A DNA stretch of 5,243 nt from Thermodesulfovibrionales bacterium (GCA_020053565.1 JAGVMY010000046.1:1-5243), one strand, 5' to 3'; positions 1 to 5,243 are shown, counted from the first letter of the stretch. Notes: generated from the sequence alone by a model not told the origin. Made by a program: numbers and translations.

Positions 1-953
1 TGAACGGTTACTAATTTTTTCTCTGCGTCTCTGCGGTGAACTATTACACTCATTTTACAGTTTTTATCACTTATTTTGTTACTACCTGAACGCTTACAAT
101 TATTTACGAATTTTACTTTCACTGAGGTATGCCCATATTCCTGAAATCTATTCGTTTTAACCTTTATATCGCAAGGGTTGCAGTGCCCAAAGTTATCACA
201 CTCTCTGAATCTATCCTCAATCTGAAAATCTGGGTCTAGGATACTACCGATTTTACCTATTCCAGAGTAGAGGCCAGCATGACAGCGAAAAATATCACCC
301 TGGCTATCTATAAGAATCTCTGTTGCTTTACACTTCACCTTTTTTCTAAACCTTTTCTCACAAGCGCCCTCATATCTATAATTGCCATATAATCTGTTAT
401 TGTGCTCCCCCAGGAACTCTTTTGTCCGAAAGTCAATGCCTAATCTTTGACATTTCTCTTGTGCTTCAAGGATAATGTCCTCATACTTTGGGTGCGTTAC
501 TCCCCATATACCGATACTAAAACCTGCCTCTAACATCTTCCATGTCTTTTTAATTGTCTCCTCTAAATCCATTTGCTCTGGATGATAGCTCACACGGATA
601 GAGGCATAGGGAGATGTTCTTTTAACCCTATTTGGGTCAACATTTTTTATAAATTCATTAACATCAAACTGGAGATTGGTCAGGATATCAATATTTAATT
701 CAGGTCTCATTTTATTGATGATATAAAAGAAATCTGGATGTAAACTTGGTTCTCCTCCCTGGAGACTAACAGGCAGGTCATCACGGCAGATAATCCTATT
801 AAGCCCATTTACCCAATCTTTGCCAGAGATACTCCTTTTCTTAATAAGTTTCTGCTCAAAATGGTTGATACAATAACTACACTTTAAGTTGCAGGAAAAG
901 GTGAGGAATGCGCCAATATAGTTATAGCTTTCTGGAATCTGAATAGGTTTCAT
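1..953 (-). CDS. Radical SAM protein with C-terminal auxiliary cysteine cluster (3' end outside window)
   Basis: Translating the minus strand from the ATG at 953-951 gives 317 uninterrupted codons to the window edge with no stop, so the gene is partial at its 3' end. It carries the radical SAM motif CNLKCSYC (Cys21, Cys25, Cys28), which binds the [4Fe-4S] cluster that cleaves S-adenosylmethionine. The SAM-contacting GGEP motif is intact at residues 66-69. A second cysteine set follows (Cys198, Cys208, Cys224, Cys252, Cys258, Cys261), ending in CDNFGHCNPCD, and suggests a SPASM-like auxiliary Fe-S cluster. Substrate is unknown; related proteins modify peptides, sugars or other small molecules in the cytoplasm. 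There is no clear Shine-Dalgarno sequence before the ATG, and a 47-nt gap with a small repeat separates it from the preceding gene. Conserved-looking sequence stops near residue 282; the rest is low-complexity and overlaps short repeats, so the tail may be an aberrant extension. The radical SAM assignment is secure and the function open. Confidence 0.9.
   Translation of the reverse strand, partial: MKPIQIPESYNYIGAFLTFSCNLKCSYCINHFEQKLIKKRSISGKDWVNGLNRIICRDDLPVSLQGGEPSLHPDFFYIINKMRPELNIDILTNLQFDVNEFIKNVDPNRVKRTSPYASIRVSYHPEQMDLEETIKKTWKMLEAGFSIGIWGVTHPKYEDIILEAQEKCQRLGIDFRTKEFLGEHNNRLYGNYRYEGACEKRFRKKVKCKATEILIDSQGDIFRCHAGLYSGIGKIGSILDPDFQIEDRFRECDNFGHCNPCDIKVKTNRFQEYGHTSVKVKFVNNCKRSGSNKISDKNCKMSVIVHRRDAEKKLVTV
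6..14. repeat. GGTTACTAA direct repeat, left copy
   Basis: GGTTACTAA at 6-14 is followed by a T-run and the TCTCTGCG tandem. The same nine bases occur at 996-1004, next to the other tandem repeat. A 9-mer match alone can arise by chance; the shared position next to repeat modules is what makes it worth recording. Confidence 0.4.
20..35. repeat. Perfect 8-bp tandem repeat (TCTCTGCG x2), dispersed-repeat type
   Basis: TCTCTGCG occurs twice in a row (20-27 and 28-35), followed by GTGAA. Sequences of this TCTCTGCGTCTCTGCGGTG type recur as short dispersed intergenic repeats in many environmental bacterial genomes (from memory, not searched). Here it lies within the open reading frame that runs off the left edge, where it would encode HRRDAE, so either the frame is not real coding at this point or the repeat has been read into the gene. 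Confidence 0.7.
79..98. repeat. TGAACG-TTAC motif, second occurrence
   Basis: TGAACGCTTAC at 87-97 matches TGAACGGTTAC at 1-11 in 10 of 11 bases, and is preceded by GTTACTACC. The two copies lie 86 bp apart in the region where the last radical SAM frame loses its conserved character. This supports reading the left-end 105 bases as repeat-derived rather than ordinary coding sequence. Confidence 0.35.
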
Positions 954-970
954 TTTTTTAAAGATTTTAT

Positions 971-990
971 TTTATCTGAGTTTATCTGTG
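971..990. repeat. 10-bp imperfect tandem repeat (TTTATCTGAG/TTTATCTGTG)
   Basis: Two consecutive 10-mers differ at one base (971-980 and 981-990). On the minus strand this reads CACAGATAAACTCAGATAAA, resembling the common ACACAGATAA dispersed intergenic repeats. It occupies most of the 47-nt gap between the second membrane protein and the last radical SAM gene, and so forms the leader of the latter. Confidence 0.65.
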
Positions 991-995
991 TCTAT

Positions 996-1004
996 GGTTA
1001 CTAA
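996..1004. repeat. GGTTACTAA direct repeat, right copy
   Basis: This copy follows the TTTATCTG tandem and includes the TAG stop codon (1003-1001, minus strand) of the second membrane protein gene. A T-rich stretch (GTTTTC) follows, much as at the left copy. Confidence 0.4.
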
Positions 1005-1513
1005 GTTTTCTTGTCAAACTCGCTTTTTTTGCCGAGAAGAACAATTTTTAGGACCACTAAAAGTCTTGCGGCAAGCAACATAAAAGAATTCCCTATATAA
1101 TACTTATCATTTTTAATAATTATCTGCTTGCCTGCCAAAAGCCTTTCAATCCTTCTTTCAATAATCTCCTTAGAATTATAAAACATAAGAAGCTCTTCGC
1201 AAGACAAACCATTTGGAGCATCATAAAATTCTCGCAAAATTCTTATTCTTCGAGCAGTTTGACCAAGATTGATAAAATGAAAATAACAGTAGCTTAGGGC
1301 TATATAGGTTAATCCTTGCACAAAGATAGAGATTATCCATTGTTGGCTTAAGATTAAAGATAATAAAACAAGGACAAAGAATCCTGCACCAACCCCTAAA
1401 AATATAGATTTTAGCAACCCCAAATGCCGAAAAAACCTGAAACTCAAAACTTGAATTAAGGCATTCACAAACAGCCCGATAATAGGGACGGATGCGATTA
1501 TAATCTCTTTCAT
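1001..1513 (-). CDS. Small membrane protein with C-terminal winged-helix-like domain (second of two paralogs)
   Basis: This 170-residue protein has hydrophobic segments at about residues 4-24, 33-55 and 59-81, consistent with three membrane helices. A charged stretch rich in Arg follows (88-94), then a soluble region from Gly102 that looks like a small winged-helix fold: GLSCEEL, a helix with RRIERLL, and a KYY turn. The C-terminus is hydrophobic again (about 143-160) and ends in a lysine-rich tail. The winged-helix-like part aligns without gaps to the protein encoded immediately upstream. The start is well supported: AAGGAGG at 1527-1521 lies 7 nt before the ATG and overlaps the end of the upstream gene, leaving only 3 nt between the two genes. 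The TAG stop lies within a short sequence, GGTTACTAA on the plus strand, that recurs near base 6. I do not recognise a named family; membrane-bound regulation or assembly of the cluster's products is a guess. Confidence 0.82.
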   Translation of the reverse strand: MKEIIIASVPIIGLFVNALIQVLSFRFFRHLGLLKSIFLGVGAGFFVLVLLSLILSQQWIISIFVQGLTYIALSYCYFHFINLGQTARRIRILREFYDAPNGLSCEELLMFYNSKEIIERRIERLLAGKQIIIKNDKYYIGNSFMLLAARLLVVLKIVLLGKKSEFDKKT

Positions 1514-1516
1514 GAG

Positions 1517-1999
1517 TCAACCTCCTTTTCCGGCATTCAGAATCTTTCGAAAAAAAATAAATATCTTAACCAGAAATACACCCTTTTTAGTCAATTTGTA
1601 TTTATTCTCTTCCATAAAGACCATTTTATCATTTAACAAATCCTTAAGGCGAGGAAGAACTAAAAGATCGTCTGTTAATTGTTTGTTTAGTTCTTCTCGG
1701 CTAAGGCCACAACCTGTCCCAGCAATATTCAACACAATAATTAAGGAAGGGCTATCTACTTCTATGGCAGAATAGGAGATAATATAAGCTAACATCAATG
1801 AGAGATATAAAAGGAAAGCTTGAATATAGTCACTGAGTCTTTGTGCCGGAAGTATGAAGATACCAATGATAAAAAGACCAAAAAAGATATTGAGTAAAAA
1901 ACAAGTGTGATTTTTCTTTGGTAAATGAATCTTCCAGATAAGAATATGAACAAAGAAAGCCAAAGCAAATAACAAAATTCCAAACAACAATATATTCAT
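1517..1999 (-). CDS. Small membrane protein with C-terminal winged-helix-like domain (first of two paralogs)
   Basis: This 160-residue protein starts with three hydrophobic segments, at about residues 3-22, 33-51 and 58-78. They are followed by the motif IEVDSPSL (79-86) and a soluble region from Gly98. The pattern GLSREEL, PRLKDLLNDK, then ENKYKLTKKG resembles a winged-helix domain, with two predicted helices and a beta wing ending in LTKKG, as in many small winged-helix regulators. The end is basic and aromatic (IFIFFRKIL) and finishes GKGG. Its ATG overlaps the stop of the upstream radical SAM gene as ATGA (1999-1996) with no Shine-Dalgarno sequence of its own, so translation probably relies on re-initiation. 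Its last codons contain the ribosome-binding site of the next gene. The fold suggests a membrane-anchored regulator or small adaptor, but no function can be assigned. Its ungapped C-terminal similarity to the next gene product supports a duplication. Confidence 0.85.
   Translation of the reverse strand: MNILLFGILLFALAFFVHILIWKIHLPKKNHTCFLLNIFFGLFIIGIFILPAQRLSDYIQAFLLYLSLMLAYIISYSAIEVDSPSLIIVLNIAGTGCGLSREELNKQLTDDLLVLPRLKDLLNDKMVFMEENKYKLTKKGVFLVKIFIFFRKILNAGKGG
1521..1527 (-). promoter_or_regulatory. Strong Shine-Dalgarno site for the 1001-1513 gene
   Basis: The minus strand reads AAGGAGG at 1527-1521, 7 nt before the ATG at 1513. It is the best ribosome-binding site in the window and lies inside the last codons (Lys-Gly-Gly-stop) of the preceding gene. 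This fixes the start codon and suggests the second membrane protein can be translated efficiently and independently. Confidence 0.8.
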
Positions 2000-3099
2000 A
2001 TAAAATTTATATGCAGAGGAGGTTCGCCATCAGGTGTTTTTAGATGCACTTTATCGTGTTTCAGATCCCATAAAAATTCATTTACTTTATGCTGAAGACA
2101 TAGAGTGCCACACATCCTTCTGGCATCAAAGGAATCAGAGGCAATAAGACGCAAAACCTTCCAATATCGCTCACTTTTCCATATCTCCTTAAAGGATTTT
2201 TCCGCTATATTGCCGATATGATATTTTACATATCGGCTGTTAAACAACATCCCGCAAGGAGCAACTAACCCAGAGCCGGAAAACTGCATAATAAATGCAG
2301 GACCATAACATTGACTATAATTGCGTTTGCCCTCACTTAAGATCTTAGACCATTTGACAGCGACCTTATACCCTGACTCAGAATATTTTTCAGCTTCTTT
2401 CAGAATATTCACACAGGTTTCATATTTTGAATAATCAACGCCCAAACTCCCAAATTCATCATCACTGCAATGCTTGAAGATCACATAATCAACCCCTAAT
2501 TCTTTACCGAGTCTAACCAAAGGGATAATCTGATCTATAAATTGTGGCAAAAAAACCATTTGCAGACCAATAGTTACAGGCAAATCCATCTCTCTTTTTA
2601 ATCTTACGCTTTCCTTTATAGTATTACAAACCTTATAGAAACAGGCCTCTTTTGCTCCCATAATCTCACTATACCGCAAAGGCTCAGCAGCTGAGATATT
2701 GAACCTGATATAACTCAGAGCAGGAAGGATATCTTTTAACCTATCATCTTTTAATAGATACCCATTTGTTCCTAAAGCCATATCAAGACCATTTGCCCTC
2801 CCCCTCAAAATAGCATCATAGATATAAGGTGAACAGGTGCTTTCTCCATCACTGACAAAGCTTATAGCTTTTACTCCTATTTCAGCCGCATCATCAAGAA
2901 ATCTAAAAATTACATCTCGGGTCATCCTCTTCTCATCGTTTACTTGCAACTGCCCATAGCAATAGATACATCTATAGGTGCATCTTCTTGTCAAAGAACA
3001 GTCTATCGTAATGGGTGCAATCCTCTCACCAGAAAACCAGGCATCTATCCTATCTCTGTGCCACTCTAATTTATGTCCATCAAGAATTAATTCGGTCAT
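1996..3099 (-). CDS. Radical SAM protein with SPASM-like C-terminal domain
   Basis: This 367-residue protein has the radical SAM core motif CTYRCIYC (Cys40, Cys44, Cys47), the ligands of the SAM-cleaving [4Fe-4S] cluster. The usual GGEP position reads SDGES (83-87), keeping the Gly-Glu pair. The N-terminal 30 residues form a pre-core segment that includes DGHKLEWH. Residues 262-336 carry a SPASM-like set: Cys264, Cys282 (in PCGMLFNS), then HIGNI and KEIW, which are typical of SPASM proteins, and Cys330 with Cys334. Such domains hold auxiliary clusters in enzymes that mature peptides or oxidise alcohol groups on small molecules. The ATG directly abuts the TAA of the glycosyltransferase gene (TAAATG) without a good Shine-Dalgarno sequence, so coupling is likely. 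The stop overlaps the next start by 4 nt. In a glycan operon it could modify a sugar or lipid carrier, but the substrate cannot be read from sequence. It is not a close copy of the other radical SAM protein in the window. Confidence 0.93.
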   Translation of the reverse strand: MTELILDGHKLEWHRDRIDAWFSGERIAPITIDCSLTRRCTYRCIYCYGQLQVNDEKRMTRDVIFRFLDDAAEIGVKAISFVSDGESTCSPYIYDAILRGRANGLDMALGTNGYLLKDDRLKDILPALSYIRFNISAAEPLRYSEIMGAKEACFYKVCNTIKESVRLKREMDLPVTIGLQMVFLPQFIDQIIPLVRLGKELGVDYVIFKHCSDDEFGSLGVDYSKYETCVNILKEAEKYSESGYKVAVKWSKILSEGKRNYSQCYGPAFIMQFSGSGLVAPCGMLFNSRYVKYHIGNIAEKSFKEIWKSERYWKVLRLIASDSFDARRMCGTLCLQHKVNEFLWDLKHDKVHLKTPDGEPPLHINFI

Positions 3100-3870
3100 T
3101 TATCGTCGTATCTTTGTCAAAGAATCATCTGGAAAATTTATCTTTGGTTTTTTCTTAAAACGTATATCCTTCACTAATTGTAAGTATCCCTTTATAACCT
3201 GGATAAGAGAAGGGAATGATACTGCCTTAGATTTTCCCTCACCTCTTTTAGAAATCTTATATGGAACCTCAGCAAAGAGATACTCATTTTTTAACAGTCT
3301 TATTAAGATATCTGTCTGAAAGAAAAAACCCTTGCTTCTATGCCCTAAGTCTTTTAAGATAGACCTTCTGTAAAGGATTGTACCATTCGTATAATTCAGG
3401 TTGACAATAAAAGTAGTATTGATGATAAAGCGATAGACGAAACTGAGAGCGTTTCTAAAGAAAGACCTTATCTCTCTGTTATAGAAAAAAGGAATAACAA
3501 TATCTACACTCTCTAAGAGCTTGCAATAGCGAAATATCTCAAAAGGGTCGTTCTCATTATCTCCAGGAAGCATAATAACTATATCACCCTTACAATTCTC
3601 CACACCTTCCCAGAAAGATGCACCTATTCCTTCAGGTTTTGTATGTTTTAAGAGCTTTATGCGGCTATCCTTTTTAATAAACCCTTCTACTAACTCCCCT
3701 GTTCTGTCCAGACTGCCATCATTAACAACAATAATCTCGCCGATAAGATTGAAAAAATCAAAGGCTTTCAGGGTGTTGATTATAGCCTCAGAGATATTAT
3801 TCTCTTCATTGAGTGCTGGCATAATGACGCTTATATAAACATTAGACTCGGATATATCCTGGTTTTTCAT
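3100..3870 (-). CDS. Family 2 glycosyltransferase, dolichol-phosphate mannose synthase-like
   Basis: The 256-residue product is a GT-A fold, inverting family 2 glycosyltransferase, which would use a nucleotide sugar and transfer the sugar to a lipid phosphate or another acceptor at the inner face of the membrane. The opening strand VIMPALNEENNI (15-26) and VVNDGSLDRT (48-57, Asp51) form the nucleotide-binding part. PGDNEND (102-108) is at the position of the metal-binding DXD motif. NGTILYRR (162-169), FFFQTDILIRL (182-192) and RGEGKSK (209-215) match the acceptor-side and C-terminal motifs of the polyprenyl-phosphate glycosyltransferase group. No C-terminal membrane helices are visible, so it resembles the soluble or peripheral subgroup, and the basic C-terminus may contact the membrane. 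The start ATG at 3870 lies inside the end of the transketolase-like gene (29-nt overlap), with AGAGGAG at 3887-3881 about 10 nt upstream. No good alternative start precedes the first conserved strand. Sugar donor and acceptor are unknown. Confidence 0.93.
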   Translation of the reverse strand: MKNQDISESNVYISVIMPALNEENNISEAIINTLKAFDFFNLIGEIIVVNDGSLDRTGELVEGFIKKDSRIKLLKHTKPEGIGASFWEGVENCKGDIVIMLPGDNENDPFEIFRYCKLLESVDIVIPFFYNREIRSFFRNALSFVYRFIINTTFIVNLNYTNGTILYRRSILKDLGHRSKGFFFQTDILIRLLKNEYLFAEVPYKISKRGEGKSKAVSFPSLIQVIKGYLQLVKDIRFKKKPKINFPDDSLTKIRR

Positions 3871-4324
3871 CTCTTATCCACTCCTCTACAATTTTATTAA
3901 ATGTCCTTCTTTCTGTATAGGGGTCATAGACCTTCATTTGAATCAGATTCATTATGGACACATCATCCCTTCCACAGCAATGAGAAGGCCCAAGGAACTT
4001 GAAGTAGTCATTAACACCTGTAGCAATAAACTTCACATTCATGTCTTGCAGGACGACATCATTCCTTATCTGCTCTAATGCCCTAAAGACTAAGAAGTTT
4101 ACTATTGAATAAACGATAGGCACCAGGCCTGCCATACTCATACCTGCAGCAATCCCCACAGTTGCCTGCTCCATAATCCCACAATTTATTATTCTCTGAG
4201 GAAACTCCTTTTTGAGGTCATCAATAACACCAAACCCCATATCGCATACCAAAAGATAGTATCGGCTATCTTTATGAAAATAAGGCAGGATAGCGTCTAT
4301 TATTTCTCTTCTAAAGTTACTCAT
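3842..4324 (-). CDS. Transketolase-like pyrimidine-domain subunit, lacking the C-terminal domain
   Basis: This 160-residue protein matches the transketolase pyrimidine-binding domain, the half that activates the TPP cofactor held by the partner subunit. Key signs are VCDMGFG (26-32), the INCGIMEQ motif (46-53) with Glu52 at the place of the glutamate that protonates the aminopyrimidine ring, GIAAGMSMAG (57-66), RALEQIRNDV (81-90) and GPSHCCGRDD (112-121) with a His at the usual active-site position. Split transketolase C-subunits normally run to about 300 residues, with a further C-terminal domain. Here the protein stops at KPGYIRV, just where that domain should begin, and the following gene already starts within it. 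AGGAAG at 4335-4330 is a fair ribosome-binding site, and the start overlaps the partner's stop by 8 nt, so the two are surely co-translated. It is probably a functional minimal subunit, but truncation by deletion is possible. The distinction from decarboxylase-type TPP subunits rests on the transketolase-like motifs and partner. Confidence 0.9.
   Translation of the reverse strand: MSNFRREIIDAILPYFHKDSRYYLLVCDMGFGVIDDLKKEFPQRIINCGIMEQATVGIAAGMSMAGLVPIVYSIVNFLVFRALEQIRNDVVLQDMNVKFIATGVNDYFKFLGPSHCCGRDDVSIMNLIQMKVYDPYTERRTFNKIVEEWIRDEKPGYIRV
3881..3887 (-). promoter_or_regulatory. Ribosome-binding site for the glycosyltransferase
   Basis: The minus strand reads AGAGGAG at 3887-3881, 10 nt before the ATG at 3870. 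The spacing is on the long side. It is embedded in the coding sequence of the transketolase-like subunit (codons for Val-Glu-Glu-Trp), as expected for the 29-nt gene overlap. Confidence 0.5.
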
Positions 4325-5141
4325 AGCTTCTTCCTAATCTCAATTCTTCCTTTGTGGGGATACGAAAGTGGAAACTCGGCATATTCTCCATGCACTTCAA
4401 GCCATATCCCTTTATGGTCTCAGCAATAATTACCTTTGGTTTATTGCTTAATGATACTTTGGCTTCAGCTATTCCGGAAGCCAGAGCAACAACATTATGT
4501 CCTGAATAAAGAATGGGTTGTAGCCCAAAGCCTGTTAGCCTTCTTGTTGCTTCCCCCTTTTCTCTGTCAAGAATATTGGTAATGAAGTCCATTGCCTGCA
4601 GATTATTGGAGTCAATAATAATAATAAGATGAGATAATTCGTGCTTGACAGCAAATTGCAGAGCCTCCCAGATTGAACCTTCCTGTAGTTCTCCATCTCC
4701 CATAATACAGAAGGTGAAGTAAGACTTTTTCTGAACCTTTCCGGCAAAAGCAATGCCAGTGGCAATTGGAAGACCATGACCGAGAGAGCCACACCCTGCC
4801 TCTAAACCATACTCAGGCATTCTTTCAACACATCCAGAAAGATGACTCTTTCCAGAGTAAAAGTTTTGCCACTCCTCTTTTGGGATAACTCCCAAATCTG
4901 ATAAAATGGCATAAAGGGAATAACAGCCGTGACTTTTAGAGAAGACCAGTCTATCTCTCTCTTCCCAAAGAGGGTTCTCTGACTTATAAGTCATGCCATA
5001 ATAATATAAGGCGACAAGAATATCTACTGAAGAGAGAGATGGAGCAATATGACCAGCCTTATTCCGCACAGCAACCTCTATCACTTCATCCCTGATATGA
5101 TTGGCTTTCTCTTTTAAAAATCTGGCATGTTTGGTATCCAT
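4317..5141 (-). CDS. Transketolase N-terminal (TPP-binding) subunit
   Basis: The 274-residue product is the pyrophosphate-binding half of a split transketolase, which transfers a two-carbon ketol group between sugars using thiamine diphosphate and a divalent metal. Visible motifs include NKAGHIAPSLSSVDIL (27-42), SKSHG (68-72), GCGSLGHGLP (116-125) and the TPP/metal motif running from GDGELQEG (148-155) to DSNN (177-180). ETIKGYG (263-269 approximately) is the common end motif of this domain. The length is normal for a stand-alone N-terminal subunit. ATG 5141 is the only start available, because an in-frame TAA lies 17 codons upstream and no ATG, GTG or TTG intervenes. No Shine-Dalgarno sequence is seen at normal spacing. 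It is followed by its pyrimidine-domain partner with an 8-nt overlap. Placement in a glycan cluster rather than beside pentose-phosphate genes suggests a special sugar-building role, which is inference. Confidence 0.95.
   Translation of the reverse strand: MDTKHARFLKEKANHIRDEVIEVAVRNKAGHIAPSLSSVDILVALYYYGMTYKSENPLWEERDRLVFSKSHGCYSLYAILSDLGVIPKEEWQNFYSGKSHLSGCVERMPEYGLEAGCGSLGHGLPIATGIAFAGKVQKKSYFTFCIMGDGELQEGSIWEALQFAVKHELSHLIIIIDSNNLQAMDFITNILDREKGEATRRLTGFGLQPILYSGHNVVALASGIAEAKVSLSNKPKVIIAETIKGYGLKCMENMPSFHFRIPTKEELRLGRSYE
4330..4335 (-). promoter_or_regulatory. Ribosome-binding site for the transketolase pyrimidine-domain subunit
   Basis: The minus strand reads AGGAAG at 4335-4330, with 5 nt between it and the ATG at 4324 (7 nt from the AGGA core). 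It lies inside the last codons of the N-terminal subunit and supports the chosen start and coupled synthesis of the two subunits. Confidence 0.55.
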
Positions 5142-5201
5142 TAGATAAAGTTCACATGAGGACTTGGATGTTTTAATTCCCTTTAGGTTTTATTCATCTC
5201 G
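5142..5201 (-). other. Intergenic leader before the transketolase pair
   Basis: These 60 bases are AT-rich and separate the possible upstream gene tail from the transketolase start. I see no hairpin terminator, no convincing promoter and no Shine-Dalgarno sequence next to the ATG. An AAGGG stretch sits about 38 nt upstream of the start, too far to serve it. Confidence 0.4.
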
Positions 5202-5243
5202 TCAAGGCGACAGTTCTTCATGCAGTCTTAAATATCTATATAA
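5202..5243 (-). CDS. Possible C-terminal end of an upstream gene (partial)
   Basis: Only one of the three minus-strand frames is open from the window edge. It encodes 13 residues, LYRYLRLHEELSP, and ends at TGA (5204-5202), 60 nt before the transketolase start. The other two frames hit stops within 15 nt. Thirteen codons are too few to identify a family or to prove coding, but the position, strand and spacing fit the end of a preceding gene in the same operon. Confidence 0.35.
   Translation of the reverse strand, partial: LYRYLRLHEELSP

Noticed and set aside
1..110. CRISPR or other regular array at the left end
   Set aside because: The repeats are only 8-11 bp, occur twice, and have no regular spacers.
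1221..1520. Minus-strand frame of 99 codons within the second membrane protein gene, and a similar 62-codon frame at 1795-1983
   Set aside because: They overlap genes with better starts, membrane topology and a paralogous alignment; neither has independent support.
1512..1775. Plus-strand open frame of 87 codons
   Set aside because: It is antisense to the well-supported membrane protein gene, has Ser/Arg-rich composition without recognisable motifs, and no ribosome-binding site.
2978..3319. Plus-strand open frame of 113 codons
   Set aside because: It lies opposite the junction of the glycosyltransferase and radical SAM genes, both strongly supported by motifs, and has no family features of its own.
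4535..4794. Two minus-strand frames inside the transketolase N-terminal gene
   Set aside because: They are out-of-frame shadows of a gene with intact TPP motifs over the same bases.
5175..5205. TTGACG as a -35 promoter element before the transketolase gene
   Set aside because: No acceptable -10 box lies 16-18 bases downstream, and the hexamer overlaps the probable end of an upstream gene.
5183..5221. Twelve-residue open frame MKNCRLDEMNKT upstream of the transketolase gene, as a leader peptide
   Set aside because: It has no ribosome-binding site, no attenuator hairpin follows, and such short frames arise easily by chance.

Overview
The window is an AT-rich, tightly packed stretch in which every credible gene lies on the minus strand, so the operon reads from high to low coordinates. 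The short overlaps (8, 29 and 4 nt), the direct TAAATG junction and the 3-nt gap point to one co-transcribed, translationally coupled unit. Gene content is typical of a surface-polysaccharide or glycoconjugate cluster from an uncultivated, probably anaerobic, Gram-negative-type bacterium. The AT bias, the paired small membrane proteins and the short repeats of the CTCTGCGTCTCTGCGG and TTTATCTGTG type recall genomes such as Omnitrophota or other candidate phyla. That placement is an impression from sequence style, not a demonstrated assignment.

Layout in transcription order: a possible 13-codon tail of an upstream gene (5243-5202); a transketolase N-terminal (TPP-binding) subunit (5141-4317); a transketolase pyrimidine-domain subunit that lacks the usual C-terminal domain (4324-3842); a family 2 glycosyltransferase of the dolichol-phosphate-mannose-synthase type (3870-3100); a radical SAM protein with a SPASM-like C-terminal cysteine set (3099-1996); two related small membrane proteins, each with three hydrophobic segments followed by a winged-helix-like tail (1999-1517 and 1513-1001); and a second, different radical SAM protein (953 to beyond base 1). 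This last gene has no stop codon inside the window, and its final 30 or so codons run through short repeats.

A plausible joint role is making and attaching an unusual sugar or lipid-linked glycan. The transketolase pair would move a two-carbon ketol unit, the glycosyltransferase would transfer a sugar to a lipid or protein acceptor, and the radical SAM enzymes would perform a difficult C-H modification. The membrane proteins could tether or regulate the system. Individual domains are well supported by motifs; the pathway is inference. The most noteworthy points are the minimal transketolase C-subunit, the tandem membrane/winged-helix paralogs, the pairing of two distinct radical SAM enzymes with a transketolase pair, and the repeats flanking the last gene.
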